Shown here: positions 50,926 through 60,087 of the stretch, piece by piece | How the letters are laid out: each line of letters starts with the position of its first letter | Position numbering within the stretch: position 1 is the first letter of the stretch | Assembly (NCBI RefSeq): GCF_900114925.1 | Contig: NZ_FOUR01000011.1 | Coordinates: 1 to 64,000 of the forward strand | DNA: 64,000 nt | Source: Marinobacter pelagius | GTDB lineage: Bacteria; Pseudomonadota; Gammaproteobacteria; Pseudomonadales; Oleiphilaceae | Reading direction: 5' to 3' | Notes under the pieces: model-generated | Database searches by the model: none | What the model saw: the letters and a program-made list of their open reading frames with translations, nothing else | What the model was told of the DNA's origin: nothing | Program-made: the position numbers and the translations under genes

Positions 50926-50980
50926 GGTTTCTCTTCCTTTCTTGTTGGTTTGTTCATTGGTTATCGAAACATGAACCGAT

Positions 50981-51005
50981 GGGCCGGTTTCCCGGCCCGA
51001 TTTTT
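50981..51005 (+). other. Stem-loop between mmsA2 and dctP with T-run on the plus strand
   Basis: GGGCCGG (50981-50987) pairs with CCGGCCC (50992-50998), followed on the plus strand by GATTTTT. As a terminator it would act on plus-strand transcription, opposite to both flanking genes. On the minus strand it gives a stem without U-run. Confidence 0.6.
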
Positions 51006-51008
51006 CTA

Positions 51009-52505
51009 CTACATCGAGATAGTAGTATTGACCTCGTCAGACAAATTGTCAGGCTCGTACCATCGAGCGGTGACGGTTTTGGTCTGGGTCCAGAACTGGA
51101 TCGCCTGCTTGCCGTTGGGCCCCAGGTCGCCCAGCTTCGAGCCCCGTGACCCGGTGAAGCTGAAGAAGGCGACCGGTACAGGGATCGGCACGTTGATACC
51201 CACCTGCCCCACATCGATATCGTTCTCGAAGCGGCGCGCGGCCCAGCCGGAGCCGGTGAAAATGGAGGTGCCATTACCATTCGGGTTCCGGTTGATGAAC
51301 TCGATGGCATCATCCAGGGTATCCACTTCCACCACACAGAGTACCGGCCCGAAAACTTCCTCCTTATAGATGGTCATTTCCGGCTTCACATTGGTGAAGA
51401 TCGTCGGCCCCACGAAATTGCCCTCCGGGTACCCGTCAACCGTGCAACCACGACCGTCGAGCGCCAGGGTAGCGCCTTCCTTCTCGCCCTTGTCGATCAG
51501 ACCAACGACCCGCTTGAGCGCCTGGGGAGAAACCAGCGGGCCCAGATCCGCATCCCGCTGGATGCCCGGGCCAACCTTCAGGTTTTTCGATTTCTCGATA
51601 ATTTCCGGCAACCATTCCCGGGCCTTGCCCACCAGGACCAGCACCGAGTTGGCCATACAACGCTGGCCCGCCGCACCAAACGCCGAACCGATCATGTTGT
51701 TGATGGCCTGGCTGCGGTTGGCGTCGGGCATGATGACGCAGTGGTTCTTCGCCCCCATCATGGACTGCACCCGCTTGCCCGCTGCACCGGCGCGACTGTA
51801 AATGTGGGTACCGACGTGGGTGGAGCCAATGAAGGAGACTGCCTTGATGTCCGGGTGGTCGCAGATCATATTCGCCACATCAGGACCACCATGAACCACG
51901 TTCAATACCCCGGCAGGAATGCCGGCCTCATGGGCCAGCTCCACCAGACGCATGGTGGAGCTGGGATCCTGCTCGGAAGGCTTGAGGATAAAGGTGTTGC
52001 CGGTAGCAATGGCCAGCGGGAACATGAAACAGGGCAACATCACCGGGAAGTTGAACGCGGTGATACCGGCGCCCACACCCAGCGGCTGGTTCAGTGAATA
52101 GACATTCACGCCACCTGCGGCATTCTCGGCGATCTCTCCCAGCTGCAGGGAGGTGATCGAACAGGCATGCTCGATGACCTCAAGGCCACGACCCACCTCA
52201 CCTTCCGCATCGGGCAGAGTCTTACCGTGTTCCTCGGTAATCAGGGCTGCCAGCTCCTTGGTATGCTCACGCACCAGGGCCTGGAATTTGAGCATGATGC
52301 GCATGCGCTGAGCCAGCGACACCTTTCGCCATTCGCGGAACGCATCTTTGGCAGAGGCGACTGCCCGCTCTACTTCCGCTTCGGTGGCAAACGGCACCCG
52401 GGAAACCACCTCCTGGGTAGCCGGGTTGACGACATCGCGCCACTCCGAACTCTCCGAACGGACTGGCTTACCATCAATGAAAAGGGGTATTTCACGAACA
52501 GACAT
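51009..52505 (-). CDS. Second CoA-acylating (methyl)malonate-semialdehyde dehydrogenase
   Basis: A 498-residue ALDH of the MMSDH/IolA branch, paralogous to the mmsA product at 17.4-18.9 kb. Asn152 (FNFP), Cys283 ([11 protein letters not shown]) and the MMSDH segment [16 protein letters not shown] are present; the GWKGSFYG of MmsA is replaced here. It makes propionyl-CoA or acetyl-CoA from methylmalonate or malonate semialdehyde. It is followed by TRAP genes in the same direction, so it likely metabolises a compound entering through that carrier. Its specificity (methylmalonate or malonate semialdehyde) is open. Confidence 0.88.
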   Translation of the reverse strand: MSVREIPLFIDGKPVRSESSEWRDVVNPATQEVVSRVPFATEAEVERAVASAKDAFREWRKVSLAQRMRIMLKFQALVREHTKELAALITEEHGKTLPDAEGEVGRGLEVIEHACSITSLQLGEIAENAAGGVNVYSLNQPLGVGAGITAFNFPVMLPCFMFPLAIATGNTFILKPSEQDPSSTMRLVELAHEAGIPAGVLNVVHGGPDVANMICDHPDIKAVSFIGSTHVGTHIYSRAGAAGKRVQSMMGAKNHCVIMPDANRSQAINNMIGSAFGAAGQRCMANSVLVLVGKAREWLPEIIEKSKNLKVGPGIQRDADLGPLVSPQALKRVVGLIDKGEKEGATLALDGRGCTVDGYPEGNFVGPTIFTNVKPEMTIYKEEVFGPVLCVVEVDTLDDAIEFINRNPNGNGTSIFTGSGWAARRFENDIDVGQVGINVPIPVPVAFFSFTGSRGSKLGDLGPNGKQAIQFWTQTKTVTARWYEPDNLSDEVNTTISM

Positions 52506-52584
52506 GACTGACCTCCGGATGAACGATACTGGGCGTCGGATAAATATAGACCACCTGATCGTTCCTCGCCGGTTCAGCTGTCGT

Positions 52585-52917
52585 TCACATCCCCCATTCC
52601 TGCCCGGAGTCCGGAGGCATCACCACCCACTCAGGTTCCTCGAACTCCCCCAGTGGCGTGATCTCCACAAACGGGGCCGCGCTGCGGATGATCTCGGTGA
52701 TCTTGGGGTCCTTGTCGGATTCCATGGCATCCCGCGCTTCCTTGCTGTCCCAGGATGCGATGGCAATCAGGGTATTCGGCTCGCCAATCTTTCGATGAAG
52801 CATGGTACCGCGGGCACCCGGCGCTTTCTGGATCAGCTCACTGGCCCGCACCCAGGCGTCGGCGTACTCCTCCGCGGTGTGTCCTTCCTGCACTCGCACT
52901 TCGAAAATATACTTCAT
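52585..52917 (-). CDS. Small antibiotic-biosynthesis-monooxygenase (ABM)-fold protein
   Basis: A 110-residue protein with start at 52917 behind AGGAGGCAAGAACG. The dimeric alpha/beta-barrel pattern is visible: [28 protein letters not shown], then [37 protein letters not shown] proteins include quinol monooxygenases and heme-degrading enzymes as well as many of unknown role. It lies 79 nt upstream of the dehydrogenase gene on the same strand, and may belong to that operon. Confidence 0.75.
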   Translation of the reverse strand: MKYIFEVRVQEGHTAEEYADAWVRASELIQKAPGARGTMLHRKIGEPNTLIAIASWDSKEARDAMESDKDPKITEIIRSAAPFVEITPLGEFEEPEWVVMPPDSGQEWGM

Positions 52918-53079
52918 CGTTCTTGCCTCCTTTGAAACACTGTTCAAGTGGCGGGATCTGCTCAAACTTGTCTGGAATCAAGCCTGCGCCACTGAGGTTG
53001 GCACCAGCCGGCATTCAGTGCCACCCTTGAAGTATGGAACACATCGTTCATTTCCTCCCTCAAAAAAAGGAGTACCGCC

Positions 53080-53499
53080 GTGTATCACAAAATCCTGGTT
53101 CCGGTAGACCTGTCCCACCTGGACAAAATGCCCAAGGCTCTGAACACTGCCATCGACATGGCCAAGCATTACAACGCCACCCTCTGCTATGTCACCGTAA
53201 CCAACAGCACGCCCGGCGCCGCCGCCCACAACCCGGACGAGCTTCGCGCCAAGATGAAGGAATTTGCCGAAGAACAGGGCAACGCCCACGGCATCAAAAC
53301 CGACGCGGAAGTGCTGGAGTCGGTAGACACCGCAGTCGAACTGGACGACAAGCTGCTGGAGGCCATCAAGGACACGGGTGCAGACCTGGTGATCATGGCC
53401 TCACACCCGCCGGGCATCGGTGACAAGCTGCACCTGCTGCGCTCCAATGGCGCGAACATCGTCAAGCACAGCGATATCTCGGTGTTTGTGGTCCGTTGA
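53080..53499 (+). CDS. Universal stress protein (UspA family)
   Basis: A 139-residue single Usp domain with a GTG start; AAAGGAG lies eight bases upstream. The opening YHKILVPVDLSHLDKMPKALNTAIDMA and the final ATP-binding-type region (MASHPPGIGDKLHLLRSNGANIVKHSDISVFVV) match UspA/UspF-like ATP-binding proteins, though the G-2x-G-9x-G-S/T loop here is altered. It is divergent from the ABM-fold gene. Its role is stress adaptation without a known reaction. Confidence 0.9.
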   Translation: MYHKILVPVDLSHLDKMPKALNTAIDMAKHYNATLCYVTVTNSTPGAAAHNPDELRAKMKEFAEEQGNAHGIKTDAEVLESVDTAVELDDKLLEAIKDTGADLVIMASHPPGIGDKLHLLRSNGANIVKHSDISVFVVR

Positions 53500-53536
53500 T
53501 GGTCAGGCCCGGAGATTGCCCGTGCGATCCGTTATT

Positions 53537-54370
53537 TCAGTCATGGGGAAAGGCAATCTCCGTTACATCCACCACAAAAAACGGAAAATAGCGCTCGGTT
53601 CCGAAATGGTTGCCGGCCTCCACGTGCATCGGCAACCGGAAGCCCTCTACTTCCCGAAATTCGGAAAGATAGCCGCCAAAAGGCTGCCAGCGGTATTCCT
53701 TTTCAGGATTGGCATTGCTCCAGCGGTCAAAATGCACCTGAAGCGGCCGGCCATCCTCTGCCACCGTCACATCCACCGACTGGGATAACCCGTTATGGCG
53801 CAGCGTTACCCGGGCGGCGTTCACATCCACCAGTTCCCAGTGCACGTTCGGCCCGGGCAGCAGCGCCGCGGGTGTCCAGAACACGGCTTCTGCCACGTAC
53901 CGCCCGAACGCCGATCGGGCGTGATCCTTCGTACCTCCCATGCGGGCCACCGGCAGCAGACCCATTAACCAGAATCGTGTCCAGCGCGCGGTGTCCGAAC
54001 CGGAGATCCGGATCCAGCCGCGCCGGGCACTCATACTCCAGATGAAACCGACCGGCGCCGCCAGAGTCTGCCGGGCCGACATCGCCAGGTAATTTGGCTT
54101 GTCCCGGTCTCCCATGCCGAATTTTCCCTGCATGGAAAGCGTTGCCACGGTGTAGAGCGGCGTTTTTGGGGCGATGGTGTAAAGCAAGTAACGCCGTGCC
54201 GGTTCCGGCAGGTGGTCGACCATGGCCGGGTCAAACCGGGCGGGATCCCGCGGCTGGTTCCGGACCAGTGATTCCATAATCCGGCGATCTGCCCCGTGGT
54301 CTGCCCACCGGCGGGCAGACAGTCCCGCAAGGACGAGAAAGATCAATGTGCTCAGTACGTGGATGATCAT
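53537..54370 (-). CDS. DUF6544-type protein with N-terminal membrane anchor
   Basis: A 277-residue protein. A membrane helix or uncleaved signal (VLSTLIFLVLAGLSA) is followed by a DUF6544-like region: LPEPARRYLLYTIAPKTPLYTVATLSMQGKF near residue 55, and the C-terminal YRWQPFGGYLSEFREVEGFRLPMHVEAGNHFG with a conserved pattern. The function of the family is unknown. It ends 37 nt after the usp stop, convergent with it, and stands alone. Confidence 0.75.
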   Translation of the reverse strand: MIIHVLSTLIFLVLAGLSARRWADHGADRRIMESLVRNQPRDPARFDPAMVDHLPEPARRYLLYTIAPKTPLYTVATLSMQGKFGMGDRDKPNYLAMSARQTLAAPVGFIWSMSARRGWIRISGSDTARWTRFWLMGLLPVARMGGTKDHARSAFGRYVAEAVFWTPAALLPGPNVHWELVDVNAARVTLRHNGLSQSVDVTVAEDGRPLQVHFDRWSNANPEKEYRWQPFGGYLSEFREVEGFRLPMHVEAGNHFGTERYFPFFVVDVTEIAFPHD

Positions 54371-54561
54371 GGTTACAGGACTTTCCGTGTCTGTTCGTTC
54401 CGGGCCATGAAATTAGCTCTTTTGAGTAATACAAGAACCGCTATCAATTCCCAATACTTGAAATGTGACGCTCATTGCAGCTTCACGCAAGGATCCGGAG
54501 CTCATCTCAGTTCCGGGAGACGGCTCAACCAGAGCCCGAACAGGGAATAGCGGAGATCACA

Positions 54562-55065
54562 ATGAAAACCTTACCCTTACTGCTCGCGCTTGCCGCTATC
54601 ACCGGCTGTGCGAGCACCGATACCCAGCGCTATGCATCACTGGACCCGCCGGCTTCCGATACTTCGGAATCACTGCTGGTGGTTCTCTCTTCCGAGCAGA
54701 AAGCCGCAGCCACCAGCTCTGTTGCCGAGTTGTTGGCGGATGCCGGAGAAGTCGAGTTTTTCAACGTCTACGGCGTTGCCGGCGCGGGCCCCGGCGGAGA
54801 CATGGTGGTCTGCGGCAACATGAAAACCAGCGATCCCCGGGGTGGCCCCGCCAGAACCCAGCCATTTGCTTTCTCCGGGCAACGGGCCATGCTTCTGGAT
54901 GAAGCAACCAACTGGGGATTCGTTAACACCGGTCGCGAAGTGGCACATCCGCACCGCCAGAGGCCTTTTGTCGGCTCCTGGTGGGTTCAGTGTCGTCCGC
55001 AAACCTTCTCGGTTCTCGTGGAACGACACCAGGAAGACCAGCGAACCATACAGGCGCTGAGGTAA
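54562..55065 (+). CDS. Predicted lipoprotein preceding a hybrid histidine kinase
   Basis: A 167-residue lipoprotein (signal LLLALAAITGC, Cys about residue 16). The mature part has no family I can name. It has a region EFFNVYGVAGAGPGGDMVVCGNMKTSD and ends RPFVGSWWVQCRPQTFSVLVERHQ, with two cysteines that might pair. The start follows a GGAGATCACA site. It is located 10 nt before the kinase gene, so it is likely cotranscribed. It may supply an outer-membrane or periplasmic input to the sensor, but this is inference. Confidence 0.7.
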   Translation: MKTLPLLLALAAITGCASTDTQRYASLDPPASDTSESLLVVLSSEQKAAATSSVAELLADAGEVEFFNVYGVAGAGPGGDMVVCGNMKTSDPRGGPARTQPFAFSGQRAMLLDEATNWGFVNTGREVAHPHRQRPFVGSWWVQCRPQTFSVLVERHQEDQRTIQALR

Positions 55066-55075
55066 CCGGCCACCC

Positions 55076-56824
55076 ATGAATGCCACGGAGATCGAGCAAC
55101 GCATCACGTTCGAAGCATTGGCCCCTCACTTCAACAAGATGCGCGAGTGGGCCGCCATAACCATCCTGGTTCCCCTGACCGTCGTTCTGGTCCTGTGGAA
55201 CCAGATGGACCGGGTATTGCTGTCAGGGTGGTTCGTCCTCGTTCTCGCCGGCATTGGCGCCCGCTATCTCCTCACCACCGCCTATCAGAAGCAGGTTGTC
55301 ACCCACGCCAGTGCCGAACCCTGGCATCGTAAGCTCCTTTTGTTACAGATCTACCTCGGAGCCCTCTGGGCAATCGCGGTTTTTCTGTTTGCCAGCACCG
55401 AATCCGTGCCGCACCAGGTGTTCATGATCACCCTGGCCCTGATCCTGGGCATTGGCTCCATCTCTGCGGGAACCCATTGGCTTCCGCTCTATTACAGCTA
55501 CGGCATGCCCATCAAGGGCGCCCTGGTGGCATACTTTATCAGCCTCGGCGAAGTCGCCTGGTTCGCCTTGGCAATGATGGTCGCATTCGCGATTCTGGCA
55601 TCCTACAGCTTTGCCAAAAAGCTCAACTCCATCGTGCGGTCGGAAATGCACCTTCGCTTCGAGACCGACAACCTCGCGGATCAGCTCAGGCAACGCTCCC
55701 AGGAACTGCAGACCGCGATCCGGGCAAAGTCCCGCACTCTGGCAACAGCGAGCCATGATTTCCGGCAGCCTCTGCATGCACTCTCCCTGTTCTTCGATGC
55801 GCTCAAGGGCGCCAGCAGCCCCCAGGAAGAACAACGCATTCTCGGCCGGATCGATGCCTCCCTGGATGCCATGCGCAGAATGTTTGATGCCCTGTTCGAC
55901 ATGTCCCGGCTCGATGCCAATATTATCCAGCCCGAGCCCGTGGATTTTGATATCGAGTTTTTTCTCGTTCAGCTAAAGGAGGAATTCCAGGAGAAAGCGG
56001 AACAGAAGGGCCTGATCCTCAGACTCCACACCCGACCTGCCGTGGTTAGGGTGGACCGGACGCTCCTCGAACGCGTCATGCGCAACCTGATTGCCAACGC
56101 CATCCGGTATACCCGCTCGGGCGGCATTCTCATCAGCGCCCGGCTCAGGCAGGATTCCGTGCTTGTGCAGGTGTGGGATACCGGCATCGGTATTCCCCGG
56201 GAAGCGCAGGACCGGATCTTCGTGGAATTCGAACAGGCACACCCCTCGCCCCACGAGGATGAGAGAGAAAAGGGTCTGGGATTTGGCCTGGCCATCGTCC
56301 ACAAACTCTGCGAGCTGATGGGGCTGCCCCTGGACCTGCGTTCCAGCGAGGGCAGAGGATCAGTCTTCAGCCTAACCCTTCCGGCTGGTGATCCAACCCG
56401 GATCAGGCATCGGGAAGATAAAGCTCCGGAGCCGGTCTGGCAGGCCTCGGGCCATCACATCCTGGTCATAGATGACGACCTTAATGTCCTCAACGCCATG
56501 GAAACTTTGCTCAGGCGCTGGAGTTTCAACGTTACCGCCGCGTCTTCCCTGCCCGAGGCCCTGCGAAAAACCCACGGGCGACCAGACCTGGTACTGTCGG
56601 ATTTCAGCCTGGAGGGATCACAAAACGGGGTTGAGGTCATCGGGAGCCTGAGGAAACGCTACGGGCCCGACCTGCCTGGCATCATCATCACCGGCACCAC
56701 CAGTTCCCGGCAGCTACGGGAGGTTGAAAGGAGTGGCCTCAGGATGATTCACAAACCAGTCAGCCCGGCCCGGCTCAGAAGCCTCATACAGCGCCAGCTC
56801 ACCAGCACTGCCAGCGCGGATTAA
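55076..56824 (+). CDS. Hybrid histidine kinase with C-terminal receiver domain
   Basis: A 582-residue protein. Residues 25-185 hold about six membrane helices as an integral sensor with little periplasmic loop. A HisKA domain follows with phospho-acceptor His227 (ATASHDFRQPLHAL), then HATPase_c (NLIANAIRYTRSGG; VWDTGIGIP; GLGFGLAIVHKL, about 335-440). The C-terminal receiver has Asp509 (PDLVLSDFSLEG). The signal is unknown; membrane-embedded sensors of this kind often detect lipid or energy state. The next gene, a NarL-type response regulator, faces it tail to tail with a 4-nt overlap. Confidence 0.92.
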   Translation: MNATEIEQRITFEALAPHFNKMREWAAITILVPLTVVLVLWNQMDRVLLSGWFVLVLAGIGARYLLTTAYQKQVVTHASAEPWHRKLLLLQIYLGALWAIAVFLFASTESVPHQVFMITLALILGIGSISAGTHWLPLYYSYGMPIKGALVAYFISLGEVAWFALAMMVAFAILASYSFAKKLNSIVRSEMHLRFETDNLADQLRQRSQELQTAIRAKSRTLATASHDFRQPLHALSLFFDALKGASSPQEEQRILGRIDASLDAMRRMFDALFDMSRLDANIIQPEPVDFDIEFFLVQLKEEFQEKAEQKGLILRLHTRPAVVRVDRTLLERVMRNLIANAIRYTRSGGILISARLRQDSVLVQVWDTGIGIPREAQDRIFVEFEQAHPSPHEDEREKGLGFGLAIVHKLCELMGLPLDLRSSEGRGSVFSLTLPAGDPTRIRHREDKAPEPVWQASGHHILVIDDDLNVLNAMETLLRRWSFNVTAASSLPEALRKTHGRPDLVLSDFSLEGSQNGVEVIGSLRKRYGPDLPGIIITGTTSSRQLREVERSGLRMIHKPVSPARLRSLIQRQLTSTASAD

Positions 56825-57447
56825 TCCAGCAGGCCCAGGCTCCGGGCCTTATGCACACATTCGGTCCGATTGGTGGCATTGAGCGCTTTGAGAATGGCGG
56901 CGATGTGAACCTTGACCGTATGTTCGGCCACAAACAGCGCGGACGCGATCTGCTTGTTGGAATAGCCCCTGGCGACAAGTTCGAGCACATCCATCTGGCG
57001 TCGGGTCAGGGTGCCATGCTCAGGATGCCGGCGGGACTGGTACAGACTGAGGCGTTCCCGAACCGGTCCGGGCACGTAGATCTCACCGGACAACACCTGC
57101 TTCACCGCATGGAGCATGTCGATCGCGCTCTGCTCCTTCGGAATGTACCCCAGGGCCCCCAGCTCAAGCGCATGTCCGATACGGGCAATGTCCTCTTCGG
57201 CGGAAACCACCACCACCGGGGTGCCGGAGCCGGTTTCCCTGAGCCTCTGGAGAATGGCCAGACCATCCATGCCTGGCATGCCGAGATCGATCAGAACCAG
57301 GTCAAAACTGTCCTCTGCCTCGAGCCTCTCGATTGCCTCCTCAGCCCGAGTGCATTCTTCAATGACACTGACACCGTCCAGGTGACCCAGCAGGTGTCGC
57401 ATACCATCAATAAAGAGTTGATGGTCGTCCACAATGAACAGTTTCAT
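56821..57447 (-). CDS. NarL/FixJ-type LuxR response regulator
   Basis: A 208-residue response regulator; start at 57447 (MKLFIVDDHQL). The receiver domain has Asp54 (DLVLIDLGMPGMDG), with the acidic pair VDD at 6-8 and Lys in IPKEQS. A LuxR helix-turn-helix fills the C-terminus (TRRQMDVLELVARGYSNKQIASALFVAEHTVKVHIAAILKAL). It lies convergent to the hybrid kinase, not in operon with it. Sharing a signal is likely but not certain. Cognate relations in such pairs are often phosphotransfer from the kinase to both receivers. Confidence 0.92.
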   Translation of the reverse strand: MKLFIVDDHQLFIDGMRHLLGHLDGVSVIEECTRAEEAIERLEAEDSFDLVLIDLGMPGMDGLAILQRLRETGSGTPVVVVSAEEDIARIGHALELGALGYIPKEQSAIDMLHAVKQVLSGEIYVPGPVRERLSLYQSRRHPEHGTLTRRQMDVLELVARGYSNKQIASALFVAEHTVKVHIAAILKALNATNRTECVHKARSLGLLD

Positions 57448-57504
57448 TGGCGCATCCTGCGTTTGGCCGGCTTCCAATCCCGGGTACCGGACCTTCCCCA
57501 AATT

Positions 57505-57969
57505 CTAGAACGTCTGATCAGAATCGCCAGCGGTCTGCGCCATTATCTGCCGCTCCGGCTCGCCGGGCAGCACACCGGTCAACCAGGCTTCGATCACCGT
57601 TTCGCCATGCTGATTCGACAATACTGCTTCTGCCCTCGCCCGGTTCCGATCGTCCACCTCGGTGATCGTGAACACGCAGGCGATGGTATCCCCGAAGTAC
57701 ACCGGCCGGCGGAACCGGAAATTCATCCCGGAGGCGAGCCAGCCGATCTGGCCGCCCACCTCGGTAATCATTCCGCCCACCAGCAACCCGTGGCAAATGC
57801 GGCCTTGCAGGTTCTTCTCCCCGGCAAAGCGATCATCGTAGTGCACCGGATTGTGGTCCCGGCTGATTTCACCGAATGCCAGGGTTTCTTCTTCGGTGAA
57901 GGTGCGGGTGATGGTAAAGGAATCGCCGGCCTTCAGACCGGCAATCGCCTTTTTGCGTATGGGTGACAT
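57505..57969 (-). CDS. MaoC-like hotdog dehydratase
   Basis: A 154-residue MaoC-domain protein. The hydratase 2 motif FGEISRDHNPVHYDDRFA provides catalytic Asp and His, followed by GRICHGLLVGGMITEVGG. The start at 57969 was chosen for MSPIRKKAIAGLKAGDSF, an established opening for the family. It hydrates (R)-enoyl-CoA or belongs to the FabZ/PhaJ-like set. It lies downstream of the copD-like gene and just upstream of the response regulator, on the same strand. Confidence 0.87.
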   Translation of the reverse strand: MSPIRKKAIAGLKAGDSFTITRTFTEEETLAFGEISRDHNPVHYDDRFAGEKNLQGRICHGLLVGGMITEVGGQIGWLASGMNFRFRRPVYFGDTIACVFTITEVDDRNRARAEAVLSNQHGETVIEAWLTGVLPGEPERQIMAQTAGDSDQTF

Positions 57970-58001
57970 GAATCCGGATCTCCGATCAACAGCAGCCTGG
58001 C

Positions 58002-58457
58002 TCAGAGATACCGGCCACCGGCACCGATCGCCACCACGATCAAGCCCAGGATCAGGTTGGTACCCACCAGCTTGCGGATCTGCCCCACCTGGCGTCCGCC
58101 TTCCTGGGGATCCTTGTTGGCGACAGCCTGCTTGAGCCGCCGGAAAGGCGCGAAATACACGTGGAAGTACAACAGCATCATCACAATTCCCAGCCCCTGC
58201 ATGACGTGGATATGCCAGCCGGCACCGGCCATGCCACCGAACACGCTGAAGATCATCCAGTAACCGGTCACCAGCAACAGGATCACGGCCGCCCATACCC
58301 ACTTGAAGAATCGGGACAGGGTATGGCACCAGAGCACACCGCGCTGGGACGCCTCAATCACCTCGACCACCGCCGGCCGCATGGCCATGTAGGCGAAAAA
58401 CATGCCGCCGACCCAGATAACGGCGGAAAGCACGTGCAAAGCAACAGCCAGACTCAT
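58002..58457 (-). CDS. CopD-family membrane protein
   Basis: A 151-residue four-helix membrane protein. ALHVLSAVIWVGGMFFAYMAMRP is the CopD/YebZ entry with the conserved His. WHIHVMQGLGIVMMLLYFHVYFAPF carries two more conserved His residues, typical of heme- or copper-handling CopD relatives. It might act in copper uptake, or like the protoporphyrinogen-type HemJ group. No copper gene adjoins it apart from the Met-rich protein 12 kb away. It is the first gene of a two-gene minus-strand run with the MaoC-like gene. Confidence 0.82.
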   Translation of the reverse strand: MSLAVALHVLSAVIWVGGMFFAYMAMRPAVVEVIEASQRGVLWCHTLSRFFKWVWAAVILLLVTGYWMIFSVFGGMAGAGWHIHVMQGLGIVMMLLYFHVYFAPFRRLKQAVANKDPQEGGRQVGQIRKLVGTNLILGLIVVAIGAGGRYL

Positions 58458-58640
58458 ATAACGACTCCCGGAAGATAAATATGTGTGATGAGCATAAGCG
58501 CCGACCGCCTCAAAGCCAACCTGTCATTCAGAAAGCACCGATTCCTCCAGCAGCGGCCGGAACAGAAACCGGTATTCGGCGGCCAAACGGACTTTCGGTT
58601 ATCATCAAGAGTAAGTCGACACCTACCCGCCAGGAGCTGT

Positions 58641-59462
58641 ATGTCCTCACCCGTGGTATTTGCCGTTTTTGCGGTCATCCTGATTTCAGTCTCGGTGTTC
58701 TACCTGTTTTTCTACCGGGCCTGGCGCCGCAAACGGGAGCTCAGCCAGCCCTTTCCCAAGCAGTGGCGAGCAGTACTTGAGCAGCAGGTACCCTTCTACC
58801 GCCGGTTGCCGAAACCACAAAAAGAAATTCTGGAAAGCCTGGTTCAGCTTTTCCTGTCGGAGAAAGACTTTTACGGCTGCGACGGTTTTGAAGTGGACGA
58901 GCGCGTTCGACTGACCATTGCCGGCCACGCCTGTCTCCTGCTGCTCGGCCGCTCCTTCTCCCACTACGATGATATCCGCAGCATCCTGGTGTACCCGGAT
59001 GTCTACCGCGTACAGCATGCCTGGGAACACGGCATGATCGTTCACGAAGGCGAGGAAGTGCGGGCGGGCGAGGCCTCAAGCCACGGGCAGGTGGTGCTGG
59101 CCTGGAGCGAATGCGAGCATGCCGCCAACGATTCCCACAGCCCGCATAACGTGATCCTCCACGAGTTCGCCCACCAGCTGGATTACCTGGATGGCTCCGC
59201 CGATGGCGCGCCTCCGCTCAGCGGTGAGCAGGCCAGCCATTGGCAGCAAACCATGACGGAAGCCTACGAACACCTGCAAAACACCATCGAGCACCACCAC
59301 AAGCCCTGGCTCGACCCTTATGGCGCCACCGAACCGGCGGAATTCTTCGCGGTGCTGACCGAAGCGTTCTTCCAGCAGCCGGCGCACTTGCGGCACGAGC
59401 AACCAAAAGTGTTCAAGGCCCTAAAGGACTACTACCGATTCGACCCTCTCCATCCGGGCTAA
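58641..59462 (+). CDS. mtfA: MtfA-like zinc-dependent peptidase (M90 family)
   Basis: A 273-residue MtfA. Zinc site HEFAHQLD is at 174-181 (His174, Glu175, His178), with Glu234 in EPAEFFAVLTE as the later ligand. Unlike E. coli MtfA it begins with a membrane helix (FAVFAVILISVSVFYLFFYRAW). The start at 58641 has CAGGAG upstream. In E. coli MtfA regulates glucose uptake by binding Mlc; no Mlc/PTS gene is nearby. It stands alone, and convergent with the DUF3147 gene with a 4-nt overlap. Confidence 0.9.
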   Translation: MSSPVVFAVFAVILISVSVFYLFFYRAWRRKRELSQPFPKQWRAVLEQQVPFYRRLPKPQKEILESLVQLFLSEKDFYGCDGFEVDERVRLTIAGHACLLLLGRSFSHYDDIRSILVYPDVYRVQHAWEHGMIVHEGEEVRAGEASSHGQVVLAWSECEHAANDSHSPHNVILHEFAHQLDYLDGSADGAPPLSGEQASHWQQTMTEAYEHLQNTIEHHHKPWLDPYGATEPAEFFAVLTEAFFQQPAHLRHEQPKVFKALKDYYRFDPLHPG

Positions 59463-59809
59463 TGACTGATCCCGAAGTGCTTTAATACAAGCACCATCAC
59501 CAGGTAACAAACCGCAGTGATACCGATCGAAATAATCAGGCTCAGGTAGAAATTCATGCCCTTGCCTAGCAAGAGGGGCAGAGCAATAAACAGAGCCAGG
59601 GAAGGCAGGACCAGCCAGAAGATGCTGGAGGCCAGGTCACTGATTTTCTGAATATCCCCCGTATCCACATACAGCCAGATCATGGCGAGGACCGAGGTCA
59701 GCGGGACTGAAGCGAGGATGGCGCCAATGACGGAGCTGCGCTTGGCGATTTCAGAAATGAGGACCACCAGGACAGCAGTCACAGCCACTTTCGTGATGTA
59801 GTAAACCAA
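59459..59809 (-). CDS. DUF3147 membrane protein
   Basis: A 116-residue protein with four hydrophobic spans and little else (VVLISEIAKRSSVIGAILASVPLTS is the DUF3147 signature). The function is unknown. It begins 2 nt after the small ORF at 59812 and may be its partner. Confidence 0.8.
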   Translation of the reverse strand: MVYYITKVAVTAVLVVLISEIAKRSSVIGAILASVPLTSVLAMIWLYVDTGDIQKISDLASSIFWLVLPSLALFIALPLLLGKGMNFYLSLIISIGITAVCYLVMVLVLKHFGISH

Positions 59810-59811
59810 GG

Positions 59812-60042
59812 TTATCCGTCTCCTTTGACACCCAGCCGGTCCAGATAAACATGGAGCTCCTGCTCACTGATATTCACATACTCCAGCACCCGGCCATAGA
59901 GCATTACCGTAGGCACGTTGCGGCCGTTGAGCTCCCGCTGGGTTTCATGCAGCACATACAGGATGATCCGCTCGGTACGGGTCAGACCATCCCGCACATC
60001 CGGAATGGTTTCCAGCAGGGTATCCAGATCATCCTCTTTCAT
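59812..60042 (-). CDS. Small acidic soluble protein, function unknown
   Basis: A 76-residue protein (MKEDDLDTLLETIPDV...). It has a winged-helix-like alternation (LTRTERIILYVLHETQRELNGRNVPTVMLYGRVLEYVNISEQELHVYLDRLGV) but no specific DNA-contact signature. It has an AGGTAGCCCC leader before the ATG and is close-packed before the DUF3147 gene, which supports it as real. No better call is possible. Confidence 0.6.
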   Translation of the reverse strand: MKEDDLDTLLETIPDVRDGLTRTERIILYVLHETQRELNGRNVPTVMLYGRVLEYVNISEQELHVYLDRLGVKGDG

Positions 60043-60087
60043 GGGGCTACCTGAACCTCATCAACCGGGTCCTTCGGTTTAATTGCA

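Noticed and set aside
53511..53561. Inverted repeat GGAGATTGCC / GGCAATCTCC after the usp gene
   Set aside because: The 31-nt loop is long, the right arm lies within the DUF6544 coding end, and there is no U-run; probably chance or a weak bidirectional stop.
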